64,000 nt of DNA from Paenibacillus sp. HB172176 (GTDB lineage Bacteria; Bacillota; Bacilli; Paenibacillales; Paenibacillaceae). The notes below the pieces were generated by a model that was given only the letters and a program-made list of their open reading frames with translations, was not told the origin of the DNA and searched no databases. The position numbers were made by a program, and so were the translations under genes. Location: contig NZ_JAATHD010000002.1 of assembly GCF_011947265.1 (NCBI RefSeq), forward strand, positions 372,001-436,000, in the 5' to 3' direction. Positions 45,685-56,465 of this stretch are shown piece after piece. Within the stretch, counting starts at the first letter, position 1. Each line of letters begins with the position of its first letter.

Positions 45685-46100
45685 GTGCGGAAAGCTTGCC
45701 GTAAGCCGGGTTCTGTACTTCTCGTGGTGCAGACGGGAACGACCCTCCCACTGTGAAGCGACAATCATCTATCTAGGCGGCGCATTGCTGCGCAGCTCCA
45801 GCAACCAACCCGGACGCGCCTCGGGCTAAGGCTGCGGTCGCGTAGGCCGCGGCGTCCTCTCGGTCTTGCTCCAGATGGGGTTTACCAGGAACAAAGTCAC
45901 CCTTGCTCCTCGTGGTCTCTTACACCACGGTTCCATCCTTGCCTGTTCTGGCAAAGCCAGTCATCGGCGGTCCATTTCTGTGGCACTATCCTTCAGCTCG
46001 CGCTGACTGGACGTTATCCAGCATCCTGCCCTGTGGAGCCCGGACTTTCCTCTCGCAGCAACAAGGCTGCCAGCGATTGTCTGTCAAGCTTTCCGTTTGC
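45685..46100 (-). ncRNA. rnpB: RNase P RNA, class A-like
   Basis: On the minus strand the 5' end CGGAAAGCTTGACAGACAAT pairs with the 3' end CAAGCTTTCCG (P1). In between are the universal GAGGAAAGTCCGGGCTCC block, ACAGAAATGGACCGCCGATG, GTAAACCCC, TAGATAGATGATTGTCGC and AGAACCCGGCTTACGGC. Several segments follow the E. coli (class A) pattern rather than B. subtilis class B. It is the catalytic RNA that trims tRNA 5' ends. End points are approximate to a few bases. Confidence 0.95.
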
Positions 46101-46107
46101 AGAGTTA

Positions 46108-46136
46108 AGTATACAAGGTTTGCATCCAAAGCTCAA
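46108..46136 (-). promoter_or_regulatory. Sigma-A promoter of rnpB
   Basis: On the minus strand TTGAGC (46131-46136), 17 bases, TATACT (46108-46113). The start would fall at about 46101, at the 5' end of the RNase P RNA. Confidence 0.7.
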
Positions 46137-46143
46137 GCCTTAA

Positions 46144-47265
46144 TCAGACGAAAGAAAATGGTTCCGTATCCAATTGCGAAGAAAGGATCTCCGTCGTGTA
46201 TTTGCTCTTCGCGCATTGTCCTGTGAGATATTCGGCCACCTTGCTCTTCATAATCTTCTCGATATTGTGACCGGCGTCGATAATCGTCATGCCTGCCGCG
46301 AGCGCGTCGTGCGCAGTATGATAATCGATGTCTCCCGTGACCAGCACATCCGCTCCCGCAAACATCGCATGCCTCACATACCGCGAGCCCGAGCCTCCGA
46401 GCACGGCAGCTTTGCGGATCATCCTGTCTTGCGGACCGACCACTCGCAGCATAGGCACGTCGAATGCCGTCTTCAGACGCGCAGCAAGCTCGCCTAGCGT
46501 CGCTGGCGACTCCAGCTTCCCCGCACGTCCCAAACCGAAGGTGCGGCCCTTCAAATCAACGGGATAGAGGTCGTAAGCCACTTCCTCGTACGGATGCGCC
46601 TTCAGCATCGCCGCAACAGTCCTCCGATGCAGACTGTTCGGAACAAGCGTCTCGATTCGAATCTCATTCACGCGCTCCAGCTTTCCCTGCTCTCCAATGA
46701 ACGGATTCGTTCCTTCCTCAGGCTTGAAGAGCCCGGTTCCCTTGCTGTTAAAGCTGCAGCAGCTGTAGTTCCCGAAATGGCCCGCGCCCGTCCTCCAGAT
46801 CGCTTCCATCACTTGCTCGGAATGCGTCTCGGGTACGAAAACGACCAGCTTGTACAAGCTGTCGGTATGAACCTCTTCCAGGCAAATGCGATTCTCCGCT
46901 CCAATGCCAATCTGATCGGCCAGCCAGTCGTTGATGCCTCCATCGGCCACATCGAGATTAGTATGGGAAATATAGACCGCGATGTCGGCTTTGATCAGCT
47001 TCTCATACAGCTTGCCTGCGGGCGTGGAGGTGTCAAGCTTCGTGATCGGCCGATAGATAATCGCATGATGGGCGATGATTAGCTCTGCCCCTGCCGCTAT
47101 CGCTTCATCCACAACCTCCTCGGTCACATCCAGGGCAATGAGCGCTTTTGAGATCGGCTTGTTCAACATGCCGAGCTGCAAGCCGATTTTGTCGTTTTCG
47201 ACTGCATAATGCTTGGGCGCGAGCTGTTCCATATATTGTATTAAAGTTTGTCCGTTTGCAAGCAA
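46144..47265 (-). CDS. yqfO: Nif3-like dinuclear metal centre protein (YqfO)
   Basis: 373 aa, the long form with a PII-like insert between the two halves of the NIF3 fold. Metal ligands are seen in LIIAHHAIIYRPI and SHTNLDVADGGIN, and in the C-terminal LVTGDIDYHTAHDALAAGMTIIDAGHNIE. The start is a TTG seven bases after AGGAGG, inside the end of trmK. The trmK-yqfO pair downstream of sigA is conserved in Bacillus. The reaction is not established. Confidence 0.92.
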   Translation of the reverse strand: MLANGQTLIQYMEQLAPKHYAVENDKIGLQLGMLNKPISKALIALDVTEEVVDEAIAAGAELIIAHHAIIYRPITKLDTSTPAGKLYEKLIKADIAVYISHTNLDVADGGINDWLADQIGIGAENRICLEEVHTDSLYKLVVFVPETHSEQVMEAIWRTGAGHFGNYSCCSFNSKGTGLFKPEEGTNPFIGEQGKLERVNEIRIETLVPNSLHRRTVAAMLKAHPYEEVAYDLYPVDLKGRTFGLGRAGKLESPATLGELAARLKTAFDVPMLRVVGPQDRMIRKAAVLGGSGSRYVRHAMFAGADVLVTGDIDYHTAHDALAAGMTIIDAGHNIEKIMKSKVAEYLTGQCAKSKYTTEILSSQLDTEPFSFV

Positions 47266-48014
47266 ACGAGCACCTCCTTGATTTGATTCATTTCTTCCCG
47301 GAATTGCGCCTTCTTCAGTGCGGCCTCCGGCTGACTGGATTCACCCAACTGTGCGGCTATGCGTTCCAGCTTCGTAAGCTCTGATTGCCATTTTTTCAGC
47401 AAGACGGCATTTCCTTCTCGCAGCAAATGCGGACCAAGCCTCAGAAGCAATTTCAATTGCTGCTCCTGATCCCTGCCGGAATTCAGTATAGAGCCGTCAT
47501 AGACCTCGGCATTGGTCAGCTCACTGACCGCTTCAGGCACGGCGACCAATATTTCATAAATTTTGCCGTCTTCCTCGACAATCATCTCCTGCGTCAACAC
47601 CCACTCATGCTGAAGCAGCCATATTCGGACCGCGTCCTCTCCGACATTCGGCTGAAGCACCAATTGGGATACGCCTTGAAGCTTGCCAGCGATCCGGCCC
47701 GCTTCCAGTATTCCCGTCATCAAACTGCCGCCCATGCCGGCGATTGTGACCGTATCCGCCTCTCCGGGCTCAATAACCTGCAAGCCGTCGCCTTGACGGA
47801 CCGTGATTTTAGATGTCTGCCCTGCGGCCGCAACTTGCTTCTTTGCAGCCAGAAACGGGCCATCGTTCAATTCGCCGGCGATGGCGAAGGAACAGAGTCC
47901 GTTTTGGATCAGATAGACGGGAAGCAGCGCATGATCAGAGCCGATATCCGCCGCTCTGGAGCCTTTGTTTATGTAATCTGCAATACCTTGCAATCTCTTT
48001 GACAATTTCACCAT
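47241..48014 (-). CDS. trmK: tRNA (adenine22-N1)-methyltransferase TrmK
   Basis: 257 aa SAM-dependent methyltransferase that modifies A22 of tRNA. The SAM motif GSRAADIGSDHALLPVYL, the NPxY-like region (VTIAGMGGSLMTGIL) and the helical C-terminal domain fit TrmK (YqfN). The ATG overlaps the stop of the upstream membrane protein gene (TAATG). Its 3' end overlaps yqfO by 25 bp. Confidence 0.93.
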   Translation of the reverse strand: MVKLSKRLQGIADYINKGSRAADIGSDHALLPVYLIQNGLCSFAIAGELNDGPFLAAKKQVAAAGQTSKITVRQGDGLQVIEPGEADTVTIAGMGGSLMTGILEAGRIAGKLQGVSQLVLQPNVGEDAVRIWLLQHEWVLTQEMIVEEDGKIYEILVAVPEAVSELTNAEVYDGSILNSGRDQEQQLKLLLRLGPHLLREGNAVLLKKWQSELTKLERIAAQLGESSQPEAALKKAQFREEMNQIKEVLVCLQTDKL

Positions 48015-48853
48015 TATACAACCCACACCGTCCATTGTTTGCGTAATAAGAAGAGCGTGCCGCCCCCAATAACAAATTTAATCAGCAATTGCATCTGAAT
48101 CCATTGCATGTTGCCAAGCGCGAGAAGCGAATAGCACTCAGGAGCCAGCCAGGAAATCGCGCATATCAAGAACAGAATCGCCGAAATCCCCTTCGACCAG
48201 CGATGAACGAACCAACTGGCCCAGCCGAACAGCATCGCAAGCGGAATCCAATACAATTGTATTTCGTACCATTTGGGATCCGCGGTGTACCTTGTCAGCA
48301 AGAAGCCGTATACAAGCAACATCGCAAGCCAGCCGCATAAATGCAGAACGGGCATTTTCCTCTTCATGCCGTAGACGATCCAGAATAGGGAGCAGAAGCC
48401 AAGCAAACCTATCGTCCAGCCCCATTCCTGCAGCCCGTGAAGGTGAAGCGTATATAGACCTCCGCAAAGCATAAGCAGCATTCCACAGCTCGATACGAGC
48501 AAGCCCGACCATTCATTGCGCTTGCGAAACCGTTCTCCGACCCACAGTAACAAAAGAACAAATAAAGACAAAAGCCCTATTTGCAATGCAGGATGAAAAC
48601 GACTAAAATAAAGCACAACAAAGGAAATTAAGGTAAAAGTTCCAAATGTAAGAAGCCATTGTTTGCCTGTTGCTTGTTGAACAGTATGAAAGGCTTTTCC
48701 GATCGCATGCGATGCTGCCGGAGATGCAGGACGCACCTCATCCGGGTCCGCATAGAGATTAAGGAGAAAATCGCAATATTGATCCGGAAGAAGCTTGCTC
48801 CTTCGCCACTGCTCAATTTCTTTGACAATCATTTGTCTGCGATCCTGATTCAT
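48014..48853 (-). CDS. Polytopic membrane protein (DUF2157-like N-terminus)
   Basis: 279 aa. The cytosolic N-terminus (residues 1 to ~65, IVKEIEQWRRSKLLPDQYCD) resembles the helical start of DUF2157 proteins. Eight or so hydrophobic segments follow. The ATG at 48853 is nine bases after AAAGGA; an upstream in-frame ATG at 48958 would overlap nothing but has no ribosome site. It lies between sigA and trmK, where B. subtilis has cccA. Function unknown. Confidence 0.7.
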   Translation of the reverse strand: MNQDRRQMIVKEIEQWRRSKLLPDQYCDFLLNLYADPDEVRPASPAASHAIGKAFHTVQQATGKQWLLTFGTFTLISFVVLYFSRFHPALQIGLLSLFVLLLLWVGERFRKRNEWSGLLVSSCGMLLMLCGGLYTLHLHGLQEWGWTIGLLGFCSLFWIVYGMKRKMPVLHLCGWLAMLLVYGFLLTRYTADPKWYEIQLYWIPLAMLFGWASWFVHRWSKGISAILFLICAISWLAPECYSLLALGNMQWIQMQLLIKFVIGGGTLFLLRKQWTVWVV

Positions 48854-48973
48854 CTTATCGATTTCCTTTCCGCGGATGCGCTTCGCGAGCATGAATAATA
48901 GGACTACTGCTTCATATATGGAAAAAAGACCTCGCTGCTCGAGCAGAAAGGTCGCCATACATAATTTCGTTCT

Positions 48974-50104
48974 CTATTCCAGGAAGTCCTTCAGACGCTT
49001 GCTTCTGCTTGGATGGCGTAACTTGCGAAGCGCCTTCGCCTCGATCTGACGAATTCTCTCACGGGTAACGCCGAACACCTTGCCCACCTCTTCGAGCGTT
49101 CTTGTTCGCCCGTCATCGAGACCGAAACGAAGTCTCAGAACATTCTCTTCACGCTCCGTAAGCGTATCAAGCACATCCTCAAGCTGTTCCTTCAAAAGCT
49201 CGTACGCGGCCGCGTCGGCAGGAGCCAATGCTTCCTGATCTTCGATGAAATCGCCAAGATGGGAATCATCCTCCTCGCCAATCGGCGTTTCGAGCGATAC
49301 CGGCTCTTGCGCAATTTTCATAATTTCCCTTACCTTCTCCGTGCTCAGCTCCATTTCGACCGCAATTTCTTCCGGCGAAGGCTCACGGCCGAGCTCTTGC
49401 AGCAACTGCCGGGAAACTCGAATCAGCTTGTTAATGGTCTCCACCATATGAACAGGAATTCGAATCGTCCGCGCCTGATCGGCAATCGCGCGAGTAATCG
49501 CTTGACGAATCCACCAGGTAGCGTAAGTGCTGAATTTGAAGCCCTTCTGATGATCAAACTTTTCGACGGCCTTGATCAAGCCCATATTGCCTTCTTGGAT
49601 CAGATCCAGGAACAGCATGCCCCTGCCGACATATCGTTTCGCAATGGACACCACAAGTCTGAGATTTGCTTCGGCAAGCCTTCTCTTCGCTTCTTCGTCG
49701 CCCTTCTCGATGCGAATCGCGAGTTCAATCTCATCATCGGCGGAAAGCAGAGGCACTCGCCCGATTTCCTTCAGATACATTCGAACGGGGTCGTTAATCT
49801 TGATGCCAGGCGGCAAAGCCAGATCATCCTCGATGTTGAAGTCGTCGGATTCGCGTTCCTGTTCCTCCCCTCCGCCTCCTAGCGGATGCACCTCTTCATT
49901 CTCGTTCAGCACCTCAATGCCAATATCGTCAAGCTGCTCGAAAAATTCGTCGATTTGCTCCGGATCCTGATCAAAGGGAGACAGTTTCTCCATAATTTCT
50001 TTGTACGTCAAGGACGATCTCTTCTTGCCGATCTCAATAAGATGATCCTTGACCTGATCCAGTTTCTGTTCGGTATCCAGTTGTGTATGTTGATCGTTCG
50101 CCAT
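48974..50104 (-). CDS. sigA: Primary RNA polymerase sigma factor SigA (RpoD)
   Basis: 376 aa. Region 1.1-like N-terminus, acidic linker, region 1.2 ([22 protein letters not shown]), region 2 ([34 protein letters not shown]), region 3 and region 4 ([35 protein letters not shown]). The ATG at 50104 is seven bases after GAGGGAG. It follows dnaG by 28 bp, the classic dnaG-sigA operon. Confidence 0.98.
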   Translation of the reverse strand: MANDQHTQLDTEQKLDQVKDHLIEIGKKRSSLTYKEIMEKLSPFDQDPEQIDEFFEQLDDIGIEVLNENEEVHPLGGGGEEQERESDDFNIEDDLALPPGIKINDPVRMYLKEIGRVPLLSADDEIELAIRIEKGDEEAKRRLAEANLRLVVSIAKRYVGRGMLFLDLIQEGNMGLIKAVEKFDHQKGFKFSTYATWWIRQAITRAIADQARTIRIPVHMVETINKLIRVSRQLLQELGREPSPEEIAVEMELSTEKVREIMKIAQEPVSLETPIGEEDDSHLGDFIEDQEALAPADAAAYELLKEQLEDVLDTLTEREENVLRLRFGLDDGRTRTLEEVGKVFGVTRERIRQIEAKALRKLRHPSRSKRLKDFLE

Positions 50105-50132
50105 ATTCCGACTCCCTCCTCCCTGGAGATAA

Positions 50133-51971
50133 TCATCCAAGCCCATTCTTCAGCTGTTTCTCCAGAGTTATAATCTCAAGTCCTAATTGCGCTGCCGCCA
50201 AAGCGTCGCCAGCTCGTTCAGCCCTTACCATGTCTTCTTTCTTGCGGGCAATTTCCCGCAGCTTGGGCACTTTCATAATGGATTGTATAAAATCATTCAT
50301 GATCGCCTCATCGAATGGAAAGTCGCTGTCCATCATTAGAATGGAAGTTGCCGTCTCCTCCAGGCGCTCGTCATGCAGGGTACTGATAAATCTCGAGGCA
50401 TCCGAATCATAGCCCTGCGCGTAGTAGGCGTATAAATAGGCGGCAATTGCCGCGTGATTCTCTACATTGAACGAGTCGCCCATCCGTTCGTGAACGGCTT
50501 CCGCAATCTCTCGGTCGCGCATCATGACATGCAGCAATCTCCGTTCAGCATACGTGTAAGCCGGTTGCAGCGTAGGCGCACCGGACGTACGGCGCTTTTC
50601 ATTCCTACCATTATTCCACGAATTGTCGTTATTATCCCCTTGAGGTTTCTTTTTTTGCAGCTCGATTCGAAACCCGTGGCAATCCTGTTTCAAAGCATCG
50701 AGCGATATATCGAACTCCCGGGATAATTCTTTGAGATAGACTTCTCGCTCCGTCGAGGAATCCACATGCGCGACAATCTCTACCGCTTCCATCAGATAAT
50801 TTTTACGACCTTCTTCTTTTAGCAGTATATGGTTTTTCCTCGAATATATAAGCTTAAATTTTGTAATGGACACAGGCTCGTCAATAATATTCCTCAAGAA
50901 ATCATCCGGACCGTATTCGCTTATATAATCATCGGGATCCTTCCCTTTGGGCAGCATGGCAATCAATACCTTGAGCCCGGCAGCTTCCAGCAGCGCAATC
51001 GATTTCAGGGCTGCAGCTTGTCCGGCATCATCGCCGTCATAGCATATCAACACCTCGTCCGCATGCCTGCCGAGCATCGCGCAGTGCTCTTCCGTCAGCG
51101 CCGTTCCCATTGTAGCGACTCCGTTATTCACGCCCGCGCTCCAAGATTTGATCACGTCCATGTAACCTTCGAATAGAACAACCTGCCTCTTCTTGCGAAT
51201 GGCTGCCTTTGCGTGATGAAGATTGTAGAGCAGCCTGCTCTTGGTGAACAGCATGGTCTCTGGAGAATTCAAATATTTCGGCTGACCTTCGTCCAGAATT
51301 CTTCCCGCTAGAGCTGTAGCCTTCCCATTCTGATTCCACAAAGGAAACATGACGCGTCCGCGAAACCGATCGACATAACCGCTTCCGTCGGATTTGGCCG
51401 ACAATAATCCGCCTTTCTCCATCAAAGCCAGATCAAAACCTCTGCTTGATAAGAAACGAGTTAACACATCCCATTCGTCAGGCGCATAGCCAATCATGAA
51501 ATGATCAATCAGCCGATCGGAGAGACCTCTATCTCTCAAATAGCGCTTGGCTTTATCTCCTTGCTTGGTGTTGCCCAGCAAATAATGATAAAACTTGATC
51601 GTGAGTTCATGCGCTTCTATGAGCTTCTGGCGATTCGGATCCTGTGCGTCTCTATCCCCGTCAGGCGTTGTCCAGCTTATCGGTATTTCGGCCTCTTCAG
51701 CCAGTACCCGAACAGCCTCGGGAAAGGAATATCCCTCCATTTCTTCAATAAATCGAATCACATTGCCGCTTTTGCCGCAACCGTAGCAATGAAATATCTG
51801 CAGCTCTGGCGTCACGGTGAAGGATGGGGTTTTCTCGGAATGAAACGGACATAGTCCTTTCATATACTTGCCCTGCTTAGAGAGATGAACGTACTTCCCG
51901 ACCGTTTCAACTATGTCATGACGTTTGCGAACCATGTCTATGACTTCTTCCGGAATTTTTCCGTATGTCAT
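50133..51971 (-). CDS. dnaG: DNA primase DnaG
   Basis: 612 aa. The N-terminal CHC2 zinc finger ([11 protein letters not shown] ... [11 protein letters not shown]) is followed by the TOPRIM catalytic domain ([31 protein letters not shown]) and a helicase-binding C-terminal domain. A linker rich in Asn/Gly/Arg ([16 protein letters not shown]) divides catalytic and helicase-binding parts. GAAGGTG precedes the ATG. Confidence 0.98.
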   Translation of the reverse strand: MTYGKIPEEVIDMVRKRHDIVETVGKYVHLSKQGKYMKGLCPFHSEKTPSFTVTPELQIFHCYGCGKSGNVIRFIEEMEGYSFPEAVRVLAEEAEIPISWTTPDGDRDAQDPNRQKLIEAHELTIKFYHYLLGNTKQGDKAKRYLRDRGLSDRLIDHFMIGYAPDEWDVLTRFLSSRGFDLALMEKGGLLSAKSDGSGYVDRFRGRVMFPLWNQNGKATALAGRILDEGQPKYLNSPETMLFTKSRLLYNLHHAKAAIRKKRQVVLFEGYMDVIKSWSAGVNNGVATMGTALTEEHCAMLGRHADEVLICYDGDDAGQAAALKSIALLEAAGLKVLIAMLPKGKDPDDYISEYGPDDFLRNIIDEPVSITKFKLIYSRKNHILLKEEGRKNYLMEAVEIVAHVDSSTEREVYLKELSREFDISLDALKQDCHGFRIELQKKKPQGDNNDNSWNNGRNEKRRTSGAPTLQPAYTYAERRLLHVMMRDREIAEAVHERMGDSFNVENHAAIAAYLYAYYAQGYDSDASRFISTLHDERLEETATSILMMDSDFPFDEAIMNDFIQSIMKVPKLREIARKKEDMVRAERAGDALAAAQLGLEIITLEKQLKNGLG

Positions 51972-52025
51972 CGTTCATCACCTTCACTCTACTTACACAT
52001 AAGCTTAGATTTTAAATAATATTCG

Positions 52026-52496
52026 CTATACGTCATGTTTCTCCTGCTCAATCGCCAAAACTTTTGTCAACTTTTGTTGAAAAGTATGGCGATCTTCCTC
52101 CGTCATCGCTTTGGGCCCTTTTGTCCGGCCTCCCGCTCTGCGCTTTCGAGCCGCCTCATGCCGCTTCTCCATCAAATAATCGATATTGTCATCGGTATAT
52201 GGCTCTCCTCTCGGAGAAAGAACGACGGCTCCTTTGCCAAGGGCCATGCAGGCAAGACCGTAATCCTGGGTAACAAGGATGTCGCCGGCAACTATTGCGT
52301 TCATGATATGAAGATCCGCCGATTGGCTGCTGCGATCCACTTGCGCGATGCGAACGCCTTCCTGCTCTTGCAGCCGGTGATCATGCGAAGCTACCATGTA
52401 GACGGGAACGCTGAATCGCGCCGCTGTCGCAATAATTTCCGATTTGACGGGACAAGCGTCCGCATCCACTACAATTGTTCTTTCCGATCGTCTCAT
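52026..52496 (-). CDS. yqxD: YaiI/YqxD family protein (DUF188)
   Basis: 156 aa. VVDADACPVKSEI at the N-terminus, HDHRLQEQEGVRIAQVDRSSQSAD, VTQDYGLACMALGKGA and LSPRGEPYTDDNID are the DUF188 blocks; conserved Asp residues suggest a PIN-like nuclease fold. Sits just before dnaG as in B. subtilis. ATG at 52496 preferred over 52505. Confidence 0.92.
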   Translation of the reverse strand: MRRSERTIVVDADACPVKSEIIATAARFSVPVYMVASHDHRLQEQEGVRIAQVDRSSQSADLHIMNAIVAGDILVTQDYGLACMALGKGAVVLSPRGEPYTDDNIDYLMEKRHEAARKRRAGGRTKGPKAMTEEDRHTFQQKLTKVLAIEQEKHDV

Positions 52497-52534
52497 ACGA
52501 ATCACCGCTCGCTGATAAAATTCCGATGTCGTTA

Positions 52535-53356
52535 TTAATGCTTTCTGACATATTCCATAATAAGGCTTGCTGTTTCCTCCACCGCCCGATGCGACACATC
52601 AATAACGACGCAGCCCAGCTCCTTCATAATCGTCTCGGCGTACTGAAGCTCTTCTTCGATTCGCTTCGTGGTCGCGTAAGCGGCTGTGTTCGGCAGACCC
52701 AGCGCTTTGAGCCGCTCCTTCCGAATCACGTTCAAATATGTCGTGTCGATCGTGAGTCCCACTATCTTGCCTCTCGGCAGCTTGAACAACTCGTCGGGAG
52801 GTTTAATCTCGGGCACCAGCGGCACATTAGCGACCTTGAATTTCTGATGGGCAAGATACATCGACAACGGCGTTTTCGATGTTCGGGATACGCCTACAAG
52901 CACAATATCCGCCTTCATAACGCCGGAAGTATCTCTTGCGTCATCATATTTGACCGCAAACTCAACCGCCTCGACCTTGCGGAAGTAATCCGCGTCGAGC
53001 ACATGATTAAGCCCGGGCTCCTGTCTTGATTTTCTTCCGGTCCGATGCTCCAGCGTCTCGATGAATGGACCCAGAAGATCAATTGCGGTTACGCCGCTAG
53101 CCTCGGATAATCTTCTCATCTCGTCGCGAAGCTTGGGCTTCACAAGCGTGTAGAGCATAATCGCATGGGAGCGCTTCGCCATTTCCGTCACGCGCTCCAG
53201 CGCCGCTTCGTCCATAATGAACGGCGCGCGCCGAATATCGGCGTGAATTGGATGGAATTGCGCGATTGCGGCTCTGACAACAAGATCGCCCGTGTCGCCC
53301 GCCGCATCCGAAACCACGTATACAATGACATCCGCCGACTGTTTCACCGTCATCAT
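52535..53356 (-). CDS. yqfL: PPDK/PEP synthase regulatory protein-type kinase (YqfL)
   Basis: 273 aa DUF299 family. P-loop-like GVSRTSKTPLSMYLA in the C-terminal half and the N-terminal VYVVSDAAGDTGDLVVRAA block are typical. Members act as ADP-dependent kinase/phosphorylase of pyruvate phosphate dikinase or PEP synthase. In B. subtilis, yqfL follows ccpN and takes part in gluconeogenic gene control. Here ccpN is missing and yqfL directly follows glyS. Confidence 0.92.
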   Translation of the reverse strand: MMTVKQSADVIVYVVSDAAGDTGDLVVRAAIAQFHPIHADIRRAPFIMDEAALERVTEMAKRSHAIMLYTLVKPKLRDEMRRLSEASGVTAIDLLGPFIETLEHRTGRKSRQEPGLNHVLDADYFRKVEAVEFAVKYDDARDTSGVMKADIVLVGVSRTSKTPLSMYLAHQKFKVANVPLVPEIKPPDELFKLPRGKIVGLTIDTTYLNVIRKERLKALGLPNTAAYATTKRIEEELQYAETIMKELGCVVIDVSHRAVEETASLIMEYVRKH

Positions 53357-53427
53357 CGACCAACCACCCGCTCTCATCTATATGGCATTCGAATTCTACT
53401 CCTGTAAGTGCTGCTGCGAGACTTCAC

Positions 53428-55509
53428 TTACCAAACGAGCTTTGAGAAATCCGCCACGACAGCGACATCGCTCGCGATTGCCGCAAGCATGGCCAATCGA
53501 TTGCTGCGAAGCTTCTCATCGGGAGCCATAACCATGACCTGATCGAAGTACGCGCTTATTGCAGGCTTGAGAGCGGACAGCAGCTGAAGCGCCGTTTCCA
53601 TCTCACGCTTGGCAATCGCCTCTTGAAAGCTGTCTCTTTGAGAGGTCCATGCGTTGTACAGCTCTCTTTCCGCCGCTTCCTCGAACAACGACGGATCGAT
53701 ACCGGAACGAGACGCCTTGGAAGCGAGATTAGACACCCGGTTGAAGGCTTCCACGACAAGCTTGAACTCCGCCTTCGAAGCGCCAGCCGCTTGCGTCTGA
53801 ACGGCAGCCGCCCTTGCAGAGGTCAAAGCGAGATCCAGAATGCCCGCCGCCATTACCGCGTCGACGACATCGTAACGAATGCCCTGCTCCGACAGCCAGT
53901 TTTTCACGCGCAATCCGAAAAATTCGATCAAATCCTTGCGAATTTCGTCGCTGCCGCGCTTCATGCCGCGACTTTCATGCACGGCGAGCGCCGCGTCATA
54001 CAATTCGTCAAGACCAAGCTTCATTTGGAAGGCAAGCAGGATTTGAACAATTCCCATCGCTTGTCTGCGCAGCGCGTAGGGATCCTGCGAGCCTGTCGGA
54101 ATAATGCCGATGGAGAAGCAGCCGACAATCGTATCCATTTTATCCGCCAGACTGACAATCGCCCCCGTCCATTCGGATGGCACGTTATCACCCGAGAATC
54201 TCGGCTGATAATGCTCGTTGATCGCTTTCGCGACCGCTTCGTCTTCGCCGGCTTTGCGTGCATAATCCTCGCCCATGATGCCTTGCAGCTCGGGAAATTC
54301 ATAGACCATCTGGGATACGAGATCGAATTTGCAGATGGAAGCGGCGCGCACGATCGCGGCAATCTCGCCATCTTGAAGCTGCAGCTTCTTCGCAATCCGC
54401 TCGGCGATCGCCGTCGTTCTTCTTACTTTATCGCCAACGGAGCCAAGCTCTTCATGATAAACAATCTTCTCCAGTCGGGCCAGCGCACTGTCGATCGTCA
54501 GCTTGTGATCCTCTTCGTAGAAAAATTTGGCATCGGACAATCTGGCGCGCAACACCTTCTCGTTGCCCTTGGCTACCAGCTCTAGCGAACGAGTGTCCCC
54601 GTTGCGCACCGTTACAAAGTACGGCAGCAGCTTGCCCTTCTGATCAAGCACGGGGAAATAACGCTGATGCTCTCTCATTGAAGTAATAAGCACCTCCTGC
54701 GGAATGCCAAGGAAGCTTTCTTCGAAGGTTCCATACAGGGCGCTCGGATATTCGACAAGGAAAAGCACTTCTTCAAGCAAATCGTCCTTGATGGCGATCG
54801 TCCATCCCTTGGCATCCTTCAGCTCGTTGATTTGCTTCAGGATCATGGCCTCCCGCTCCGCCACATCTACGATAACATGCTGCTCGCGCAGCTTCTCTTT
54901 GTATTCGGAAGGACTTCCAATGACCGTGTTCTCGCCGAGGAAGCGATGGCCCCTCGAGCTGTTGCCCGTGCTTACGCCGGCGATTTCGAATGGAACCACT
55001 TCCTCGCCGAACAAAGCAACCATCCAGCGAATCGGACGCACGAATCTAAGCTCATGGCTGCCCCAGCGCATATTTTTCGGGAAGGACATCGATGTGATCA
55101 AGGAGGACAAGCCGTCGGACAAGAGCTCGTACGTATTCGCGCCGACGCTGCTCTTGCGAGCATATACATATTCCACGCCCGCCAGCTCGGCGAAATACAA
55201 GTCCTGCGGCTCTACGCCCTGACTTCTTGCGAAACCAAGCGCGGCTTTGCTCCAATTGCCTTCGGCATCAAGCGCGATTTTGCGGGAAGGTCCCTTAGCC
55301 TCCTCGTTGCGGTCCTCCTGCTTCTCGGCGAGCTCGCGAACAAGAATCGCAAGACGACGAGGCGTCGCGAAGGCTTCCACGTTCTTATAGGTCAGGCAAG
55401 ATTCCGAAAGCCATTTCTCGGCTTTATCCTTCAATTGATTCATCGCGCCTCGAACAAAACGCGCCGGCACCTCTTCCAGCCCGATTTCCAGCAATAAATC
55501 CTTAGCCAT
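53428..55509 (-). CDS. glyS: Glycyl-tRNA synthetase beta subunit
   Basis: 693 aa. The N-terminus [20 protein letters not shown], the GHRFLGE and HQRYFPV blocks, an HD-like domain in the middle and the C-terminal ALR/DALR anticodon-binding region ([13 protein letters not shown]... onwards) are as in GlyS. The ATG at 55509 lies in the last codons of glyQ and follows GGAG. Forms the alpha2-beta2 synthetase with GlyQ. Confidence 0.97.
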   Translation of the reverse strand: MAKDLLLEIGLEEVPARFVRGAMNQLKDKAEKWLSESCLTYKNVEAFATPRRLAILVRELAEKQEDRNEEAKGPSRKIALDAEGNWSKAALGFARSQGVEPQDLYFAELAGVEYVYARKSSVGANTYELLSDGLSSLITSMSFPKNMRWGSHELRFVRPIRWMVALFGEEVVPFEIAGVSTGNSSRGHRFLGENTVIGSPSEYKEKLREQHVIVDVAEREAMILKQINELKDAKGWTIAIKDDLLEEVLFLVEYPSALYGTFEESFLGIPQEVLITSMREHQRYFPVLDQKGKLLPYFVTVRNGDTRSLELVAKGNEKVLRARLSDAKFFYEEDHKLTIDSALARLEKIVYHEELGSVGDKVRRTTAIAERIAKKLQLQDGEIAAIVRAASICKFDLVSQMVYEFPELQGIMGEDYARKAGEDEAVAKAINEHYQPRFSGDNVPSEWTGAIVSLADKMDTIVGCFSIGIIPTGSQDPYALRRQAMGIVQILLAFQMKLGLDELYDAALAVHESRGMKRGSDEIRKDLIEFFGLRVKNWLSEQGIRYDVVDAVMAAGILDLALTSARAAAVQTQAAGASKAEFKLVVEAFNRVSNLASKASRSGIDPSLFEEAAERELYNAWTSQRDSFQEAIAKREMETALQLLSALKPAISAYFDQVMVMAPDEKLRSNRLAMLAAIASDVAVVADFSKLVW

Positions 55510-56389
55510 TGCTCTCCACTCCTTTCTGCAACATCGGGAAGCCGAGCCTCTCGCGCTCCTCCAGATAAGTAGCCGCGCATTGCTTCGCCAGATTGCGGAC
55601 ACGGTTAATATAACCCGTTCTCTCCGTTACGCTAATCGCGCCTCTCGCGTCAAGAAGATTGAACGCATGGGAGCATTTCAGCACATAATCGTATGCGGGG
55701 AATACCAAATGCTGATCCATCGTACGCTTTGCCTCTTCTTCGTACATGGAGAATAATGAGAATAGCATAGCGGCGTCCGACGTTTCGAAGGTATACTTCG
55801 AATGCTCGAACTCAGGCTGAAGGAACACATCGCCGTACGTCACGCCGTCCACCCATTCGAGCTCGAACACATTATCCTTCTGTTGAATATAGGAAGCGAG
55901 CCTCTCCATCCCATACGTAATCTCGACGGCAACCGGACTCGCGTCAATGCCGCCAACCTGTTGAAAGTAGGTGAACTGGGTAATTTCCATGCCATCCAGC
56001 CATACCTCCCAGCCAAGTCCCCAAGCGCCCAGCGTCGGCGCCTCCCAATTATCTTCGACGAATCGAATATCATGATCCTTGGCATCGATTCCGAGTCTGC
56101 TGAGACTTTCCAGATAGAGCTCTTGAATATTGTCGGGAGATGGCTTTTGAATAACCTGAAATTGATGATGCTGATACAAGCGGTTCGGATTCTCTCCGTA
56201 GCGCCCGTCCGCCGGACGGCGCGAAGGCTCCACATACGCGACATTCCACGGCTCCGGTCCGATTGATCGCAGGAAGGTCATCGGGTTCATCGTGCCTGCG
56301 CCTTTCTCTACATCATAGGGCTGCACCAGAAGACAATTCTGTTCGGCCCAGAATTGTTGAAGCGTTAAAATCATTCCTTGGAAATTCAT
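55502..56389 (-). CDS. glyQ: Glycyl-tRNA synthetase alpha subunit
   Basis: 295 aa, catalytic subunit. [14 protein letters not shown] start, [37 protein letters not shown] and [19 protein letters not shown] are the class II GlyQ motifs. I prefer ATG 56389 (homologue N-terminus) over GTG 56395; GAGGAG lies upstream. The 3' end overlaps glyS by 8 bp. The mRNA carries a glycine T-box leader that is split by a repeat element. Confidence 0.97.
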   Translation of the reverse strand: MNFQGMILTLQQFWAEQNCLLVQPYDVEKGAGTMNPMTFLRSIGPEPWNVAYVEPSRRPADGRYGENPNRLYQHHQFQVIQKPSPDNIQELYLESLSRLGIDAKDHDIRFVEDNWEAPTLGAWGLGWEVWLDGMEITQFTYFQQVGGIDASPVAVEITYGMERLASYIQQKDNVFELEWVDGVTYGDVFLQPEFEHSKYTFETSDAAMLFSLFSMYEEEAKRTMDQHLVFPAYDYVLKCSHAFNLLDARGAISVTERTGYINRVRNLAKQCAATYLEERERLGFPMLQKGVESNG

Positions 56390-56465
56390 GAACACATCGA
56401 CTCCTCTTCTCTCATCTATTGTCTTCTACGGATGTTTATCCGGCACCGGGCATTTCGGCAAATGA

